Assembly (NCBI GenBank): GCA_950097015.1
Contig: CATNEN010000003.1
Span: forward strand, 4,759,501 to 4,823,500
Reading direction: 5' to 3'
Origin: Macrostomum hystrix
Lineage: Eukaryota > Platyhelminthes > Macrostomidae
DNA: 64,000 nucleotides
A program made the translations under genes and the position numbers. The notes beneath the pieces are model-generated. The model searched no databases. It saw only the letters and a program-made list of their open reading frames with translations, and had not been told where the DNA came from. Position 1 is the first letter of the stretch. Each line of letters begins with the position of its first letter. Positions 32,020-42,860 of the stretch are shown here, piece after piece.

Positions 32020-33520
32020 GATAGCAGGGATACTAGATAAGAGAGAGAGAGAGAAGGGGGGTTAAATAAAAGAGAGCAGGGAGATTAGATAAGAGGGAGC
32101 AGGGAGATTAGATAAGAGGGAGCAGGGAGATTAGATAAGAGGGAGCAGGGAGATTAGATAAGAGGGAGCAGGGAGATTAGATAAGAGGGAGCAGGGAGAT
32201 TAGATAAGAGGGAGCAGGGAGATTAGATAAGAGAGAGCAGAGAATAGATAAGAAAGAGCAGAGAGAGTAGATAAGAGAGAGCAGAGAGAGTAGATACGAG
32301 AGAGTAGGGAGATTAGATAAGAGAGAGAGAGCAGGGGGGTTAAATAAAAGAGAGCAGGGAGATTAGATAAGAGAGAGCAGAGAGATTAGATAAGAGGGAG
32401 CAGGGAGATTAGATAAGAGGGAGCAGGGAGATTAGATAAGAGGGAGCAGGGAGATTAGATAAGAGAGAGCAGAGAATAGATAAGAAAGAGCAGAGAGAGT
32501 AGATAAGAGAGAGCAGAGAGAGTAGATACGAGAGAGTAGGGAGATTAGATAAGAGAGAGAGAGCAGGGGGGTTAAATAAAAGAGAGCAGGGAGATTAGAT
32601 AAGAGAGAGCAGAGAGATTAGATAAGAGGGAGCAGGGAGATTAGATAAGAGGGAGCAGGGAGATTAGATAAGAGGGAGCAGGGAGATTAGATAAGAGGGA
32701 GCAGGGAGATTAGATAAGAGAGAGCAGAGAATAGATAAGAAAGAGCAGAGAGAGTAGATAAGAGAGAGCAGAGAGAGTAGATACGAGAGAGTAGGGAGAT
32801 TAGATAAGAGAGAGAGAGCAGGGGGGTTAAATAAAAGAGAGCAGGGAGATTAGATAAGAGAGAGCAGAGAGATTAGATAAGAGGGAGCAGGGAGATTACA
32901 TAAGAGAGAGCAGGGAGATTAGATAAGAGAGAGCAGGGAGATTACATAAGAGAGAGCAGGGAGATGAAATAAGAGAGAGCAGAGAGATTAGATAAGAGAA
33001 AGCAGAGAGAGTAGATAAGAGAGAGCAGAGAGATTAGATAAGAGAGAGAAGAGAGATAAGATAAGAGAGAGCAGAGAGAGTAGATAAGAGAGAGCAGAGA
33101 GATTAGATAAGAGAGAGCAGAGAGATTAGATAAGAGAGAGCAGAGAGAGTAGATAAGAGAGAGTAGGGAGATTAGATAAGAGAGAGCAGAGAGAGTAGAT
33201 AAGAGGGATCAGGGAGATTAAATAAGAGAGAGCAGAGAGAGTAGATAAGAGAGAGCAGAGAGATTAGATAAGAGAGAGCAGAGAGATTAGATAAGAGAGA
33301 GCAGAGAGATTAGATAAGAGGGAGCAGAGAGATTAGATAAGAGAGAGCAGAGAGATTAGATAAGAGAGAGCAGAGAGAGTAGATAAGAGAGAGCAGAGAG
33401 ATTAGATAAGAGAGAGCAGGGAGAGTAGATAAGAGAGAGTAGGAGATTAGATAAGAGAGAGTAGGGAGATTAAATAAAAGAGAGCAGAGAGAGTAGATAA
33501 TTGAGAGCAGGGAGATTAGA
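32020..33520. repeat. 23-bp purine-rich minisatellite (about 65 units) with higher-order repeat
   Basis: The unit core is GAGCAGGGAGATTAGATAAG. A marker, GGGGGGTTAAATAAAAGAGA, recurs near 32057, 32334, 32565 and 32822, so multi-unit blocks of about 230-280 bp were copied. The partner array is 20325-20872. Confidence 0.94.
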
Positions 33521-34063
33521 AAACAAAGATTAATGCCTATCTATAACTAGGTCTAGATTATACCAATTCCTATCTATAACGAGATGTAGACTAGATCAAT
33601 TCCTATGTATAACTGTGGTTAGACTTGGTCATAGTCACTTATAACCAAATCTACACAGGATTAATTATCTATAGACAGATTCGTGTTTGAAGAAGGAACT
33701 ATACTTTTAGAGGATAGGATTAAATATGCTAGATTATCTCTATTGCCAATATTAGCTTTGAAACGAATTTCTCTATCCAAGACCGTGTGTATAAATTTAG
33801 GAATGCTGCTGATGGAAAAACTTTAGAAAATATCTGCTCAAATGAATGAATGGAGGGAATTATTCAGGTACAGTCACAAATGAGCAATTACATATTCCAC
33901 TTCACGCGCAGTCAGTTCTTGATGACGTTGTTCTAAGCCAATATGGATTTTCTATTTCTGTATTCTGAGTAGGAGATTTGCCTCAAAATCGCATGATCCC
34001 CCTGGGAAAATAGGAGAGATGTGCCTAGGTACAGAATAATATTAGACGGTTTAGAGCGAGAGA
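33521..34063. other. No gene; a few degenerate 40-bp direct repeats
   Basis: CCTATCTATAAC-type units repeat three to four times at 33535-33660. The rest shows nothing recognisable. Confidence 0.5.
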
Positions 34064-35400
34064 ATGTCACGTGATCCTGAATCCCTGCAGTCACGTGGAC
34101 TGGGCGGACAGCCTGTTGTGAAGAAGGAAGAAGGCATCATCGAGCGAGCTGACGGCGACGTACCTGATTGGCAATCGAATGTCACCTGCGCCAGGAAGTC
34201 TGACGGGAAGCTTCGCCTCTGCGTCGATCTGCGCAGCGTCAACAAGGCGATTGTCCCAGACTCGATGTCACTGCCAAGCCAACATTCGCCGACCTAGTTA
34301 CCGAGTTTGCCAACTCCAAGTTGTTCTCGCGGATTGATCTCAACCAGTCGTACCTGCAACTGCCGCTGCACGAAGACGCCAAGAACCTGACCTGCTTCCA
34401 CACAGAATCCGGCCTGTAACGATTCAAGCGAATGCCGTTCGGAATCAGCTCAGCTCCGGCGGCCTTCCAGAAGGTCGTCGGCAAGATCCTGGAAGGCATC
34501 GACGGCGTCATGCACTATCAAGATGACATCGCTGCTAGCGTATCGATCGGCCGAACACGCGCTGACCAAGAAGACCCCGGCTGAGCTGATGCTAGGGCGG
34601 AAGCTCCGCCTGCATCTTGACCGGCTTCAACCGGCCGAGCCTGAGTCCGCGCCCAGCCAGGCGCTGCGGCGCACTGTCCAGTAACAACAGCAGCGAGCCG
34701 AAAGTCGCCGGAAACCTTTCAAGCAGAATCAGCAACCGCGGAGCGCCGCATTGACCGTCGGCAGTCGTGTCCGCGTACGCCGACCGAAGAAAAACAAACT
34801 CGGCAGCGGCATCTCCGAGCCGATGACGGTCGTCAGTCGCAAAGGCAACACACTGACGCTAACCGATGGCAGTCGCTGGCACATCAGCCGCTGCATCCCT
34901 GACAACCGCCATGGCTGGTGCGACGATGACGGTGACGGTGAGCTGCCACCACAGCCAGCGGGTGCGCCGACAAGCCCAGCGCCACCAACGCCACCGCTGC
35001 GTCGTTCTGAGAGGAATCGTGCACCGCCTCAATGGTTCGGCAGCGTCGTGACCCACGATTGAGTGTGAACCGACATGTGACTCAATTGACTGTTGTTGAG
35101 AGAGTAATCATATGCGTTGTGAACTGATTAAATGCATGTGCTCAAATTATGCCATCCCGCCCGTGGCCTGTCACCTCTTTGGAGGGGGGATGATGGCCTA
35201 TGTGCACATCTGCTCATAGTGTACCCATATAATCGATGTACATGTGACGTTCAAGAATATATAAACACGGCTCTCGCTACGCGAGAGAGCACCCTCTCCT
35301 TTGGTTAACTTGACTCAGCCTCGTCTCGCTCATTTGGCTAGCGGCCACAACACAGCCGAATGAAATACATTATTTGGAATCTGAGTTCTCCCTCCGAGCA
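34064..35400 (+). mobile_element. Ty3/gypsy-type LTR retrotransposon remnant, internally deleted
   Basis: A reverse transcriptase stretch (KLRLCVDLRSVNKAIVPD, SKLFSRIDLNQSYLQLPL, FKRMPFGISSAP, then YQDDI) is broken by a frameshift near 34270 and an in-frame TAA near 34418. After YQDDI the sequence jumps to the integrase end (TPAELMLGRKLRLHLDRL) and a basic tail up to 35062, so most of RT, RNase H and integrase is deleted. A polypurine tract (GGAGGGGGGA, 35181-35190) precedes the putative 3' LTR. No 5' LTR is seen. It is non-functional. Confidence 0.85.
35191..35400 (+). repeat. Putative 3' LTR of the gypsy remnant
   Basis: It starts TGATGG right after the polypurine tract, has TATATAAA near 35260, and could end at CCGAGCA (TG...CA). 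No second copy exists in the window, so the right boundary is a guess. Confidence 0.45.
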
Positions 35401-35529
35401 GTTAAATGTTATTGGTACACATGCTGTTTACATTCTGCTGTTGCTTCATGCGTGTTTCCTCAGTTGAAGGTGATGTGCTTGTCCATTCGTATTCTTTAAC
35501 AGTCGTCGACATACGACCAATGTGTGTGT

Positions 35530-35972
35530 CCTGTTAGAGAATGTGTGTCATTTTAGACAATGTGTGTCCTTTTTACTGTTAGACAGGCCTATTTCCTGTT
35601 AGACAAGGTCTATATCCTGTTAGACAAGGTCTATATCCTGTTAGACAAGGTCTGTATCCTGTTAGACAATGTCTATTTCCTGTTAGACAATGTCTATTTC
35701 CTGTTAGACAAGGCCTATTTCCTGTTAGACAAGGTCTATATCCTGTTAGACAAGGTCTATATCCTGTTAGACAATGTCTATTTCCTGTTAGACAATGTCT
35801 ATTTCCTGTTAGACAAGGCCTATTTCCTGTTAGACAAGGTCTATATCCTGTTAGACAATGTCTATATCCTGTTAGACAATGTCTATTTCCTGTTATACAA
35901 TGTGTGTCCTGCTTGACCTGGAAGACAATTTTTGTGTCCTGTTAGACAATGTGTGTTTCCTGTTAGACAATG
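35530..35972. repeat. 21-bp minisatellite (about 19 units)
   Basis: The unit core is CTGTTAGACAAGGTCTATAT, with CAATGTCTATTTC variants. It is the diverged partner of 22077-23703; outer units still read TTAGACAATGTGTGTCCT. Confidence 0.92.
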
Positions 35973-35973
35973 T

Positions 35974-38092
35974 GAAATGGTTAGGGAGTTTTGCAAGCCA
36001 CTGACCTGTCCTCGTGAAAGGTGGGAGCTTGGAGATGGCGATAGAGTCGATTGGCTATCTGCCTGGCTACTCGCGAGATGCCGCGGAGAGAAGGTGGGGA
36101 GGAAAGAGGAGACGAGGAGGTTCGATGGATGCAGGGAGTGGTCCTATTGGCCTCAGGCTGGCCAGTCCCACTCGTCCCATAGGCCACAGGCATGACTGCC
36201 GTGCCTACCCCAAGCTGTGTTCGAAACCGGCGAAAAGTCTAAGGAAACATCGGATTGCCCGGAATCGGACAAGACAGGGCCTGGGTAGCCTACTGTCATC
36301 AGTAGTGCGGTGCGCCACTGACTCCTAGCTTTGGTAGCGGTGGTCGAACTGGTCTAGGCTCTTGCCACAGAACTGCGGAAAGGCTATCGGCAAAGCGGAT
36401 AGATGATCTAGGGTAGCGCCACCACCCAATGCGCCTACGTTGCCACCGCAGGCATTTGGGAACTTGGGTCCCCGGAGTACACAGCTCCTAGTTTATCACG
36501 CAGATCTAGACAAGCCGAAAAATAGGGCATTCTGCAACTTCCGTTTTAGACTGGGGTGAGAGCCCCAGAATGGATCGAGACACGCCTCAAAGGGGATTCC
36601 TGAATTCGCGCTACAGGGGTCTAGAAAGGTGGTACTAAGAACTTGAATGAGAATCCATAGCCAGAATCCTACTCATAGCACATCAGGCACATTCCATACA
36701 TTAGACTGCAGCCAGCGCATTAAGTAACTAACAAATCTGAATCTGTGTGAGTTGAGGAGATCAGAGGCTGGAGAGATTAAGCAGAACACTGGCTGAGTGA
36801 TAACGCAAGCGAAAGATTATTAGATCATCACTCTCGCTCCCGTGGCCGCAGTTGCGAAAGGGGGACAGGGGGGAAACTCCATTGGAAAGGGAGTTCGACA
36901 CGTACACTTGTGAGCCCGCCCAAGAGGAAGAAGGAAAGCCGGCCAAGGATTCCCCCAACCCCCTGGGAAGAAATGCACATGCTACCTCCGCATCTGCTTG
37001 CAAATCCCTAGCTCCTTAATTACTCTCGCGCGCTCACAGTTGCCTTCCTGCCGCAGCCTTCAGTTCGGCCTCGCCAGAGCCCACCCCCTAGAAGATTAGC
37101 CACTCATAACTGAGGGCTGTTTATGACAAATAAAAATAGAAGAGAACAAGGAATGGATGTAAATTGTAATTAAATTGGCCTAAAGTAAATATTTGGCTAA
37201 CGATAATTAGTTTATTAGGCTAAAATTCCCAGTGCCCGTTCCCGCTATTGTACCGCCTAGCTATCAGACCAGTCCCTTAGGAACAACAATTAAAAGCCGC
37301 TGCGCGGGTTACTTAACTGAATGCCGGTCGCGTGCTGCAGGCCTGTAGTTCTCGAGGGAGGGCAGGGCAAGACCAGCGAGGACAGAGGAGGGTAAAGCTA
37401 ACTGTGGGCTGGCAGGGGCCAACACACTGATGGGCGCAGAGCGCAATTGATGGCTCACCTAATGAGGTGGCTTGCACTATTCGGGGCTTATAGACAGGCA
37501 ATGAGCCTGTGAGCGCTAGATGAGCTTAAAGCTCTAGGGTCTAAGCCCTAAGTGGAAGAATTTGGTCCGGAAGGGAGGTCCGGTCCTCGGGAGGGTCCGT
37601 GGACAGAAAAGTGTCCGGACGGGGTTGAGTCGGGATCCCGGGGGAGTAGGTGAAGGACTCGGCTCCAGGAGTCCACGTAGGCTTCAAGGGAGCTGAAGTC
37701 CCCGGGAGAAGGTTCTCGGAAAGAAGGGGGTGTCGGGTCCGTGGACAGAAGAGTGTCCGGACGGGGTTGAGTCGGGATCCCGGAGGAGAAGCCTGGCTGG
37801 GGGCAGCGCAGCGCGCTTCCTTAAATAGTCCTGCAGCACGCCAACCTGCACGACATTCATCAAAATAACCCACATCCGCGCCAGCTTGTCATCGAGGAAT
37901 CGGAGCGGCGATAGCCGCCCCGATTACCCAATGAACCGGCGGCGAGAAACGACAGATGCTCCTTTACGAGCAGCCGCCGGCAGTCGGCCAATAATTGTTA
38001 CTCCGCCAGGACAATGGGAAGCGCAGGCGCCTACCTGCCTACAGTGACATTACATGTATCTAAGAGGAAAGGTCATATAATCGAGCTGGGCT
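35974..38092 (+). mobile_element. Noncoding dispersed element (about 2.1 kb), copy 1
   Basis: Its reverse complement matches 47770-49750 along nearly its whole length; shared words on one strand or the other include GGGTAATCGGGGCGGC, CCTAATAAACT and GCATTGGGTGGTGGCGCTAC. On the minus strand it has a TATTTAAGG box followed by a GC-rich start and, later, AATAAA, so it may be transcribed in that direction. No long open frame is conserved between copies. It sits between a minisatellite and the 38094-38250 segment, which are contiguous at 23700-23905. The class is unknown; an LTR-like or non-autonomous element is possible. Confidence 0.75.
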
Positions 38093-38093
38093 G

Positions 38094-38250
38094 TTTAGGA
38101 GGCCTGTATAAAATTTAGATATAGAAAAGCCTCTTAGAAATAAAGAAAAAGTGTGCAGAAAATTAAGTAATCTTTCTATCGCAGCCATATTAGGACAGAG
38201 CAAATCGAGTTTTATGAGTCACCCGAGTTAACTGGTTTCGTATTTCAGTC
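38094..38250 (+). repeat. Duplicated segment, partner of 23718-23905
   Basis: It shares AGATATAGAAAAGCCTCTTA and GAGTTAACTGGTTTCGTATT with the first copy. About 25 bp of the first copy (GAGATTGTCGAACTCG region) is missing here. Confidence 0.85.
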
Positions 38251-39757
38251 AAGAAAACAACACTCAGTGGCCTTTGTCACGAAAGCTTGCTGCAGTTGAT
38301 CACACATCGGCATGACACGTACGCTAGATATGACCTACTAGCTTGGTCAGATTACGATTCACGAATTGTTCTCTCGTGTTAGACAGGATAACGATGATCA
38401 AATTTCAACATTTCTTTATTACGTTTTGCAATACGCACTACTTAAGATAGTAGTGCAATTAGTAAACGTAGGTTCCGTCTTGAAACATTTTATAATGTAC
38501 TTCCAAGGTACATTGTGTTAAAGTGTACATTTCTAGGCGTGCAATGAAATCCCTATACACAAGAAAAATATAATGGTCGGGTTTTACTTCACGAAGAAAC
38601 CAAAGTACAGCTTATTTTAGTTTAACTACTCGCTCACTTGGCTTCTTCGCTCACACAGTTTCAATTAACGGATGGTAGGCCTAGCATGCCATTGCTAATC
38701 AAACTCGTCCTACTGTGTATGAGCACTGTGTCAACATTCGGCTAATTACATAAACTTATTAGTCCTTCCTTCCAACTATACTAAATGTCTAAGATCTGTC
38801 TGTCTGTCCATCTGTCTGTCTGTCCATCTGAAATGCTCTAGCGATTAAATGGCTAGGCCAATTTTTATCGTGTTTTCACAAAAAATGCCAATTATCCAAG
38901 GATTAGACTGATCACATTTCATCATTCTGTCTGAATGCCAAGGGTATTAAATATTCGAAAAACGAGTTTTCCTATTGCTTTTAATTGGAGGCCAAACAAG
39001 GTTAAATTAGAATAGGGCCGGACACTGTCAGTTTTATTAGATTGCATCGGTGCTTTTTCACGCCCGTGCGCGCATTGAGTATAGCACAGAACAGGGCCGG
39101 ATACTCTCAATTGAATAGGATTGCGTCACTGCCTTTCGACCCGTACGTGCGTTTATAAATTTGTCTTTTGGCTGATTGATTGATTTGATTTGAATAAGTA
39201 AAACGTAATCTCGTACATAGCAGATTTCATGATTGGGATTTTATGATGCACAATGCTAGCGAGACCTCTCCTCCTCCTTTCTATCCATAAAACTGCAGCC
39301 TTTCTATTGTCAAACCTTGTCTCGACTTCGATCATTGTGCCGCATTCTTTTCATCTAGCTCCGAAGTAAAGTACTTTTATTATTCTGCAGAATGCGGATC
39401 CAATTTCAGCATCAGCTTTGTTACTCATCTTTTTCTTCAAATCTTCTATCATCAACAGTTAAAAACGTAAGTTACTGTTTATTCGTATTTTTTATTGGCC
39501 ATTTTTTTGGTTCGAGTATAGTAAGCGCTTTTGGTTAGCTACTGTCGAAGCAGATATTTGTTTGCTTTATTATTACTGTACTCGCTCTCAGAAAAGAATA
39601 TAAGTATTTTCGAGTGAAGCAGCAAGTTTTATTCAATACTAAAACTAAGGAAAGAGTTTTTTAGCATAGCTGCAGGCGTTATCAGATTCAGAACTGCAAC
39701 AAAAATATTTTATGTATGCATGTATCTTTGTTTGGATGTTTGCAATCAAACTATCTT
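38251..39757. other. No gene; degenerate repeats
   Basis: Visible are a short CTGTCTGTCCAT run near 38800 and a two-copy repeat with CAGGGCCGGATACTCTCAAT-type sequence at about 39015-39135. AACCTTGTCTCGACTTCGAT (39313) resembles 31622-31641, so parts are dispersed repeats. Nothing protein-like is seen. Confidence 0.5.
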
Positions 39758-40035
39758 CCGAACGGCTCAACCGATTTTCACAATCCCTTCACCAAAATAT
39801 GTCAAATGGTCGCGAATCGGTACACGTATTTTTATTAAGCTTAATTCCATTGCCAAGGGGATTAACTGGTTTACATAGGCTTTTCCAATGGATTCATTTA
39901 TTCAACTTGTGCACAGTGAGGCTCCAGTGCCAATTTTTATGATTGCATCAGAGCCAGTTTTGTTAGGCGAGCGAACTGATAAGAAATTTCTCACCCAAAT
40001 GTGCATAGCTGTGTCAACCCCACTGGCGAGATAAT
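39758..40035 (+). repeat. Dispersed repeat R, copy 2 (uninterrupted)
   Basis: It matches 29490-29792 and reads through GGCGAGATAATAACAAT without the DNA transposon, so it serves as an empty-site comparison for that insertion. Confidence 0.8.
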
Positions 40036-40521
40036 AACAATAATTACTGCCCAAAAGTGTACAGGCTGAGCTGGCTTCTGTTATCTGTTGTCTGAGGCAG
40101 GCCCACTGCCTCAGCACTCTCCTGTTCTACTGTGTGTACATTTCTACTTTCTATTTTCAAAGGTCAAACCATCTTCGCCTATTGAGTATTTCACTGACTG
40201 CCGCTGAATTGGAATTGCGTCGTCAACTTGCGCAACACCCCCTAGCTGCCTGAGTTAGAAGCCTGCACGATCTGGACACAAATTTGAAATAAAGGTACAC
40301 AACCTAAGTGTACTCTATTTGTACAAAGCCAGAACTCGGAGTAGCCGATGTGTAGGCACTAGGAATAGGTTAGGCTAGGCTAGGCGAAGTGTCCCTGCAT
40401 GGTTCGACTCTGCACTGCGTAAAATCATTGAAACTAATTGTCAGTCAGTAGTGGTGGATGCGAATCGATAAATATTGATTTAATTTAGAAAATAAAGGGG
40501 AAATTTTAATTAACTTTTGCA
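40036..40521. other. No gene seen
   Basis: Mixed sequence with a short GGTTAGGCTAGGCTAGGC repeat at 40369. No feature can be supported. Confidence 0.5.
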
Positions 40522-40645
40522 TGGCAAAACCAGAGTTTAAATCATAGCCAACCAGAGTTTGAATCATGGCAAAATCAGAGTTTGAATCATGGCAAAACCC
40601 GAGTTTGAATCATGGCTAAACCAGAGTCTGAATCATGGCAAAATT
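40522..40645. repeat. Short 23-bp tandem repeat (about 5 units)
   Basis: Units contain ATGGCAAAACCAGAGTTTGA. The tract is degenerate. Confidence 0.85.
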
Positions 40646-40799
40646 AGTATTTTGTCATTGAATGGAATTCTCTACATTTTGATTTTGTTATCTTACAACG
40701 TCATAATGATATATATTTTTATGATAATAATTTTGCATAATATTCATTTAATTGTTGTTCTTCTCAATTCTCTACAAAAGCAGCTAATATAATAATTCA

Positions 40800-41302
40800 A
40801 CTGGGGAACATTGTTAACTGTGGATCATCATCAATAGGGAGTCATCATCAAATGGGGGATCATTGTCAACTGGAGAATCATTGTCAACTAGGGGAGCATT
40901 GTCAACTGGGGGATCATTGTCAACTGGGGTATCATTGTCAACTGGGTGATCATCATCAACTGGGGGATCATTGTCAACTGGGGGAACATTGTCAACTGGG
41001 GGGATTATCATCAATGGGGAGTCATCATTAAATGGGGGATCATGATCAACTGGGGATCATTGTCAACTGGGGGATCATCATCAACTGGGTGATTATCATC
41101 ATTGGGGGATCTTTGTCAACTGGGTGATCATTATCAACTGGGGGATCATTGTCAACTGGGTGATCATTGTCAACTGGGGGATCATTGTCAACTGGGGGAT
41201 CATTGTCAACTGGGGGATCATTGTCAACTGGGGATCATAGTCAACTGGGGGATCATTGTCAACTGGGGGATCATTGTCAACTGGGTGATCATTGTAACTT
41301 AA
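40800..41302. repeat. 19-bp minisatellite (about 26 units)
   Basis: The unit is GATCATTGTCAACTGGGGG with GGGT and CATCATC variants. Open frames on both strands are periodic. Confidence 0.94.
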
Positions 41303-41411
41303 AAAAGCTGAAAATTCAGCTGCTAAAAAGTATATACTAGACGAATTAAAAATATTTCCGCTCCCCGAAAGGGGGGCAAAACTTGCTAGTACTTTACTAA
41401 ACTACTTTCAG

Positions 41412-41670
41412 ATTCGACATTGCCTGCGGCCTGGCCCCGCTGCTGGCGGACCTAGGGGCAGCTGATCTGCCTGCAGCGCCATTGTTTGACTGCCGAGCTG
41501 AATGCTAACCTGCTCTAAGCTCAAGAGCCTTCTGGACTGGCTGCTGGAGCATAAAACAGCGGAGGCTTACGAGGCTGTCCTGGAGGTGACCTGCCTTACT
41601 GGGAACCAGGCTTTTGATTTGGCCAAACTGCTAGGCATGCTGGAGCACGCCTGCTCGGAGCTGCAGTAGA
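41412..41670 (+). pseudogene. Decayed coding fragment upstream of the LINE, unrecognised
   Basis: After an acceptor-like TTTCAG, one frame reads FDIACGLAPLLADLGAADLP. After a frame change, SLLDWLLEHKTAEAYEAVLE and LTGNQAFDLAKLLGMLEHAC run to a TAG. The GC content is like the LINE and unlike the AT-rich DNA to the left, so it is either part of the LINE's 5' region or an older exon remnant. I do not recognise the family. Confidence 0.4.
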
Positions 41671-41754
41671 GTCTGCACGGCCTGGACTATTGGCGTGGCG
41701 TGCAGCAGAGAGCTAAGCAGCGAGAGTTGCTCCGAAGTCGACAAGACCAAGTTG

Positions 41755-41756
<2 letters not shown>

Positions 41757-41815
<59 letters not shown>

Positions 41816-41838
41816 GCAGCAGCAGTAGTAGTAGTAGT

Positions 41839-41889
<51 letters not shown>
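41757..41889. repeat. CAG/CAA/TAG trinucleotide tract (about 133 bp)
   Basis: A (CAG)n run with short CAA and TAG interruptions ends directly before the LINE ORF1 start. A shorter CAA/CAG tract follows the LINE stop codon (46488-46525). Confidence 0.97.
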
Positions 41890-41890
<1 letters not shown>

Positions 41891-41897
41891 CCGGTCA

Positions 41898-42860
41898 ATG
41901 AGCACTGCCTCTTCGCGGCGACCGGGATCCCAGGCTAACACCCTGGGGCCTACCAAAGTGCTCAACCTCGGACACCTCGGCACAGGCCTTCGGCCTGGCT
42001 GGACTGGTGACGGGGACTTCAACCTTTTAGATCTGCTGCTCCGGGCCGGAGACATCCACCCTAACCCCGGCCCAAGCTGCTCCAGCTGCGGGAAGCTCTT
42101 CCGCCAGGGTTGCCCGTGGCTCGCCTGCAGCTTCGTACCTTGTGACGCCAAGTCGCACCGGCAGAAATGCTGTAGCGGCCAGTCTAGAGCCGCCCAGTCC
42201 CTGCCGTGGTTCTGCCCGAACCACAACGCAAATCGGGCGCCGGGCCCTGCCCGGCCAAGCCAAGCTCCGGCTCCGCTACCGACCTCAGTCTCTCGGCACT
42301 GTGCGAGCTGCCGGGGCCCCATCCGTCAGGGAACCCAGCCTACCCTCTGCAGCGCCCCTGGCTGCCCAGCCGCCTGCCACGCGGCCACCAGCTGCAGCGG
42401 CCGCTCCAGATACCGCGGCGCCCCAAGCTGGCTGTGCCCGGTTCACCAGCCGCCTCGCCAAGCGCCCTCCATCGCCGGCCGCCGCCTTCTCGCCCCCCGC
42501 CCCCGAGACCGGAGGGGACGATACCGAGATCCTGCCAAGGCTGTGCTAAGCGTTTTGCGCGCACCATCACGCCGCTCACCTGCTCCTCCTGCTCGTCGCT
42601 CTTCCACCAAGCCTGCTCCGGCCTCTCCCGGGGCGCCGCTGCGTCTGCCACCCGGCGGGCCGGCTGGAACTGCAGCGACTGCAGTCAGCGCTCCTCTCGG
42701 CCCCCTCCCCGGGCGAGCCCACCTGCCGCTGACAAGCACGAGCCCCACCCAGGGACCAGCCGTGACAAGCTCCGCATCCTCCAGTGGAATGCGGACGGCC
42801 TGTCCCCCAAAGTCGCAGAGCTCGAGCACTGCCTTTATGGCGCTGACGTCGACATCGTAG
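41898..42860 (+). CDS. LINE ORF1 frame: 2A-like motif and two PHD-like fingers
   Basis: 320 codons, but protein-like sequence runs only to about 42495. LLLRAGDIHPNPGP is a 2A-like motif, with His where most 2A peptides have Glu; this motif just before a PHD finger is common in animal LINEs. Finger 1 spans CSSCGKLFRQGC to LPWFCPNH and finger 2 spans CASCRGPIRQG to SWLCPVH. After that the frame becomes low-complexity and the meaningful sequence continues one base back in the other frame. Confidence 0.75.
   Translation: MSTASSRRPGSQANTLGPTKVLNLGHLGTGLRPGWTGDGDFNLLDLLLRAGDIHPNPGPSCSSCGKLFRQGCPWLACSFVPCDAKSHRQKCCSGQSRAAQSLPWFCPNHNANRAPGPARPSQAPAPLPTSVSRHCASCRGPIRQGTQPTLCSAPGCPAACHAATSCSGRSRYRGAPSWLCPVHQPPRQAPSIAGRRLLAPRPRDRRGRYRDPAKAVLSVLRAPSRRSPAPPARRSSTKPAPASPGAPLRLPPGGPAGTAATAVSAPLGPLPGRAHLPLTSTSPTQGPAVTSSASSSGMRTACPPKSQSSSTAFMALTSTS

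Noticed and set aside
35974-38092. A gene inside the 2.1-kb repeated element
   Set aside because: Open frames are short and not conserved in the inverted copy at 47436-49750.
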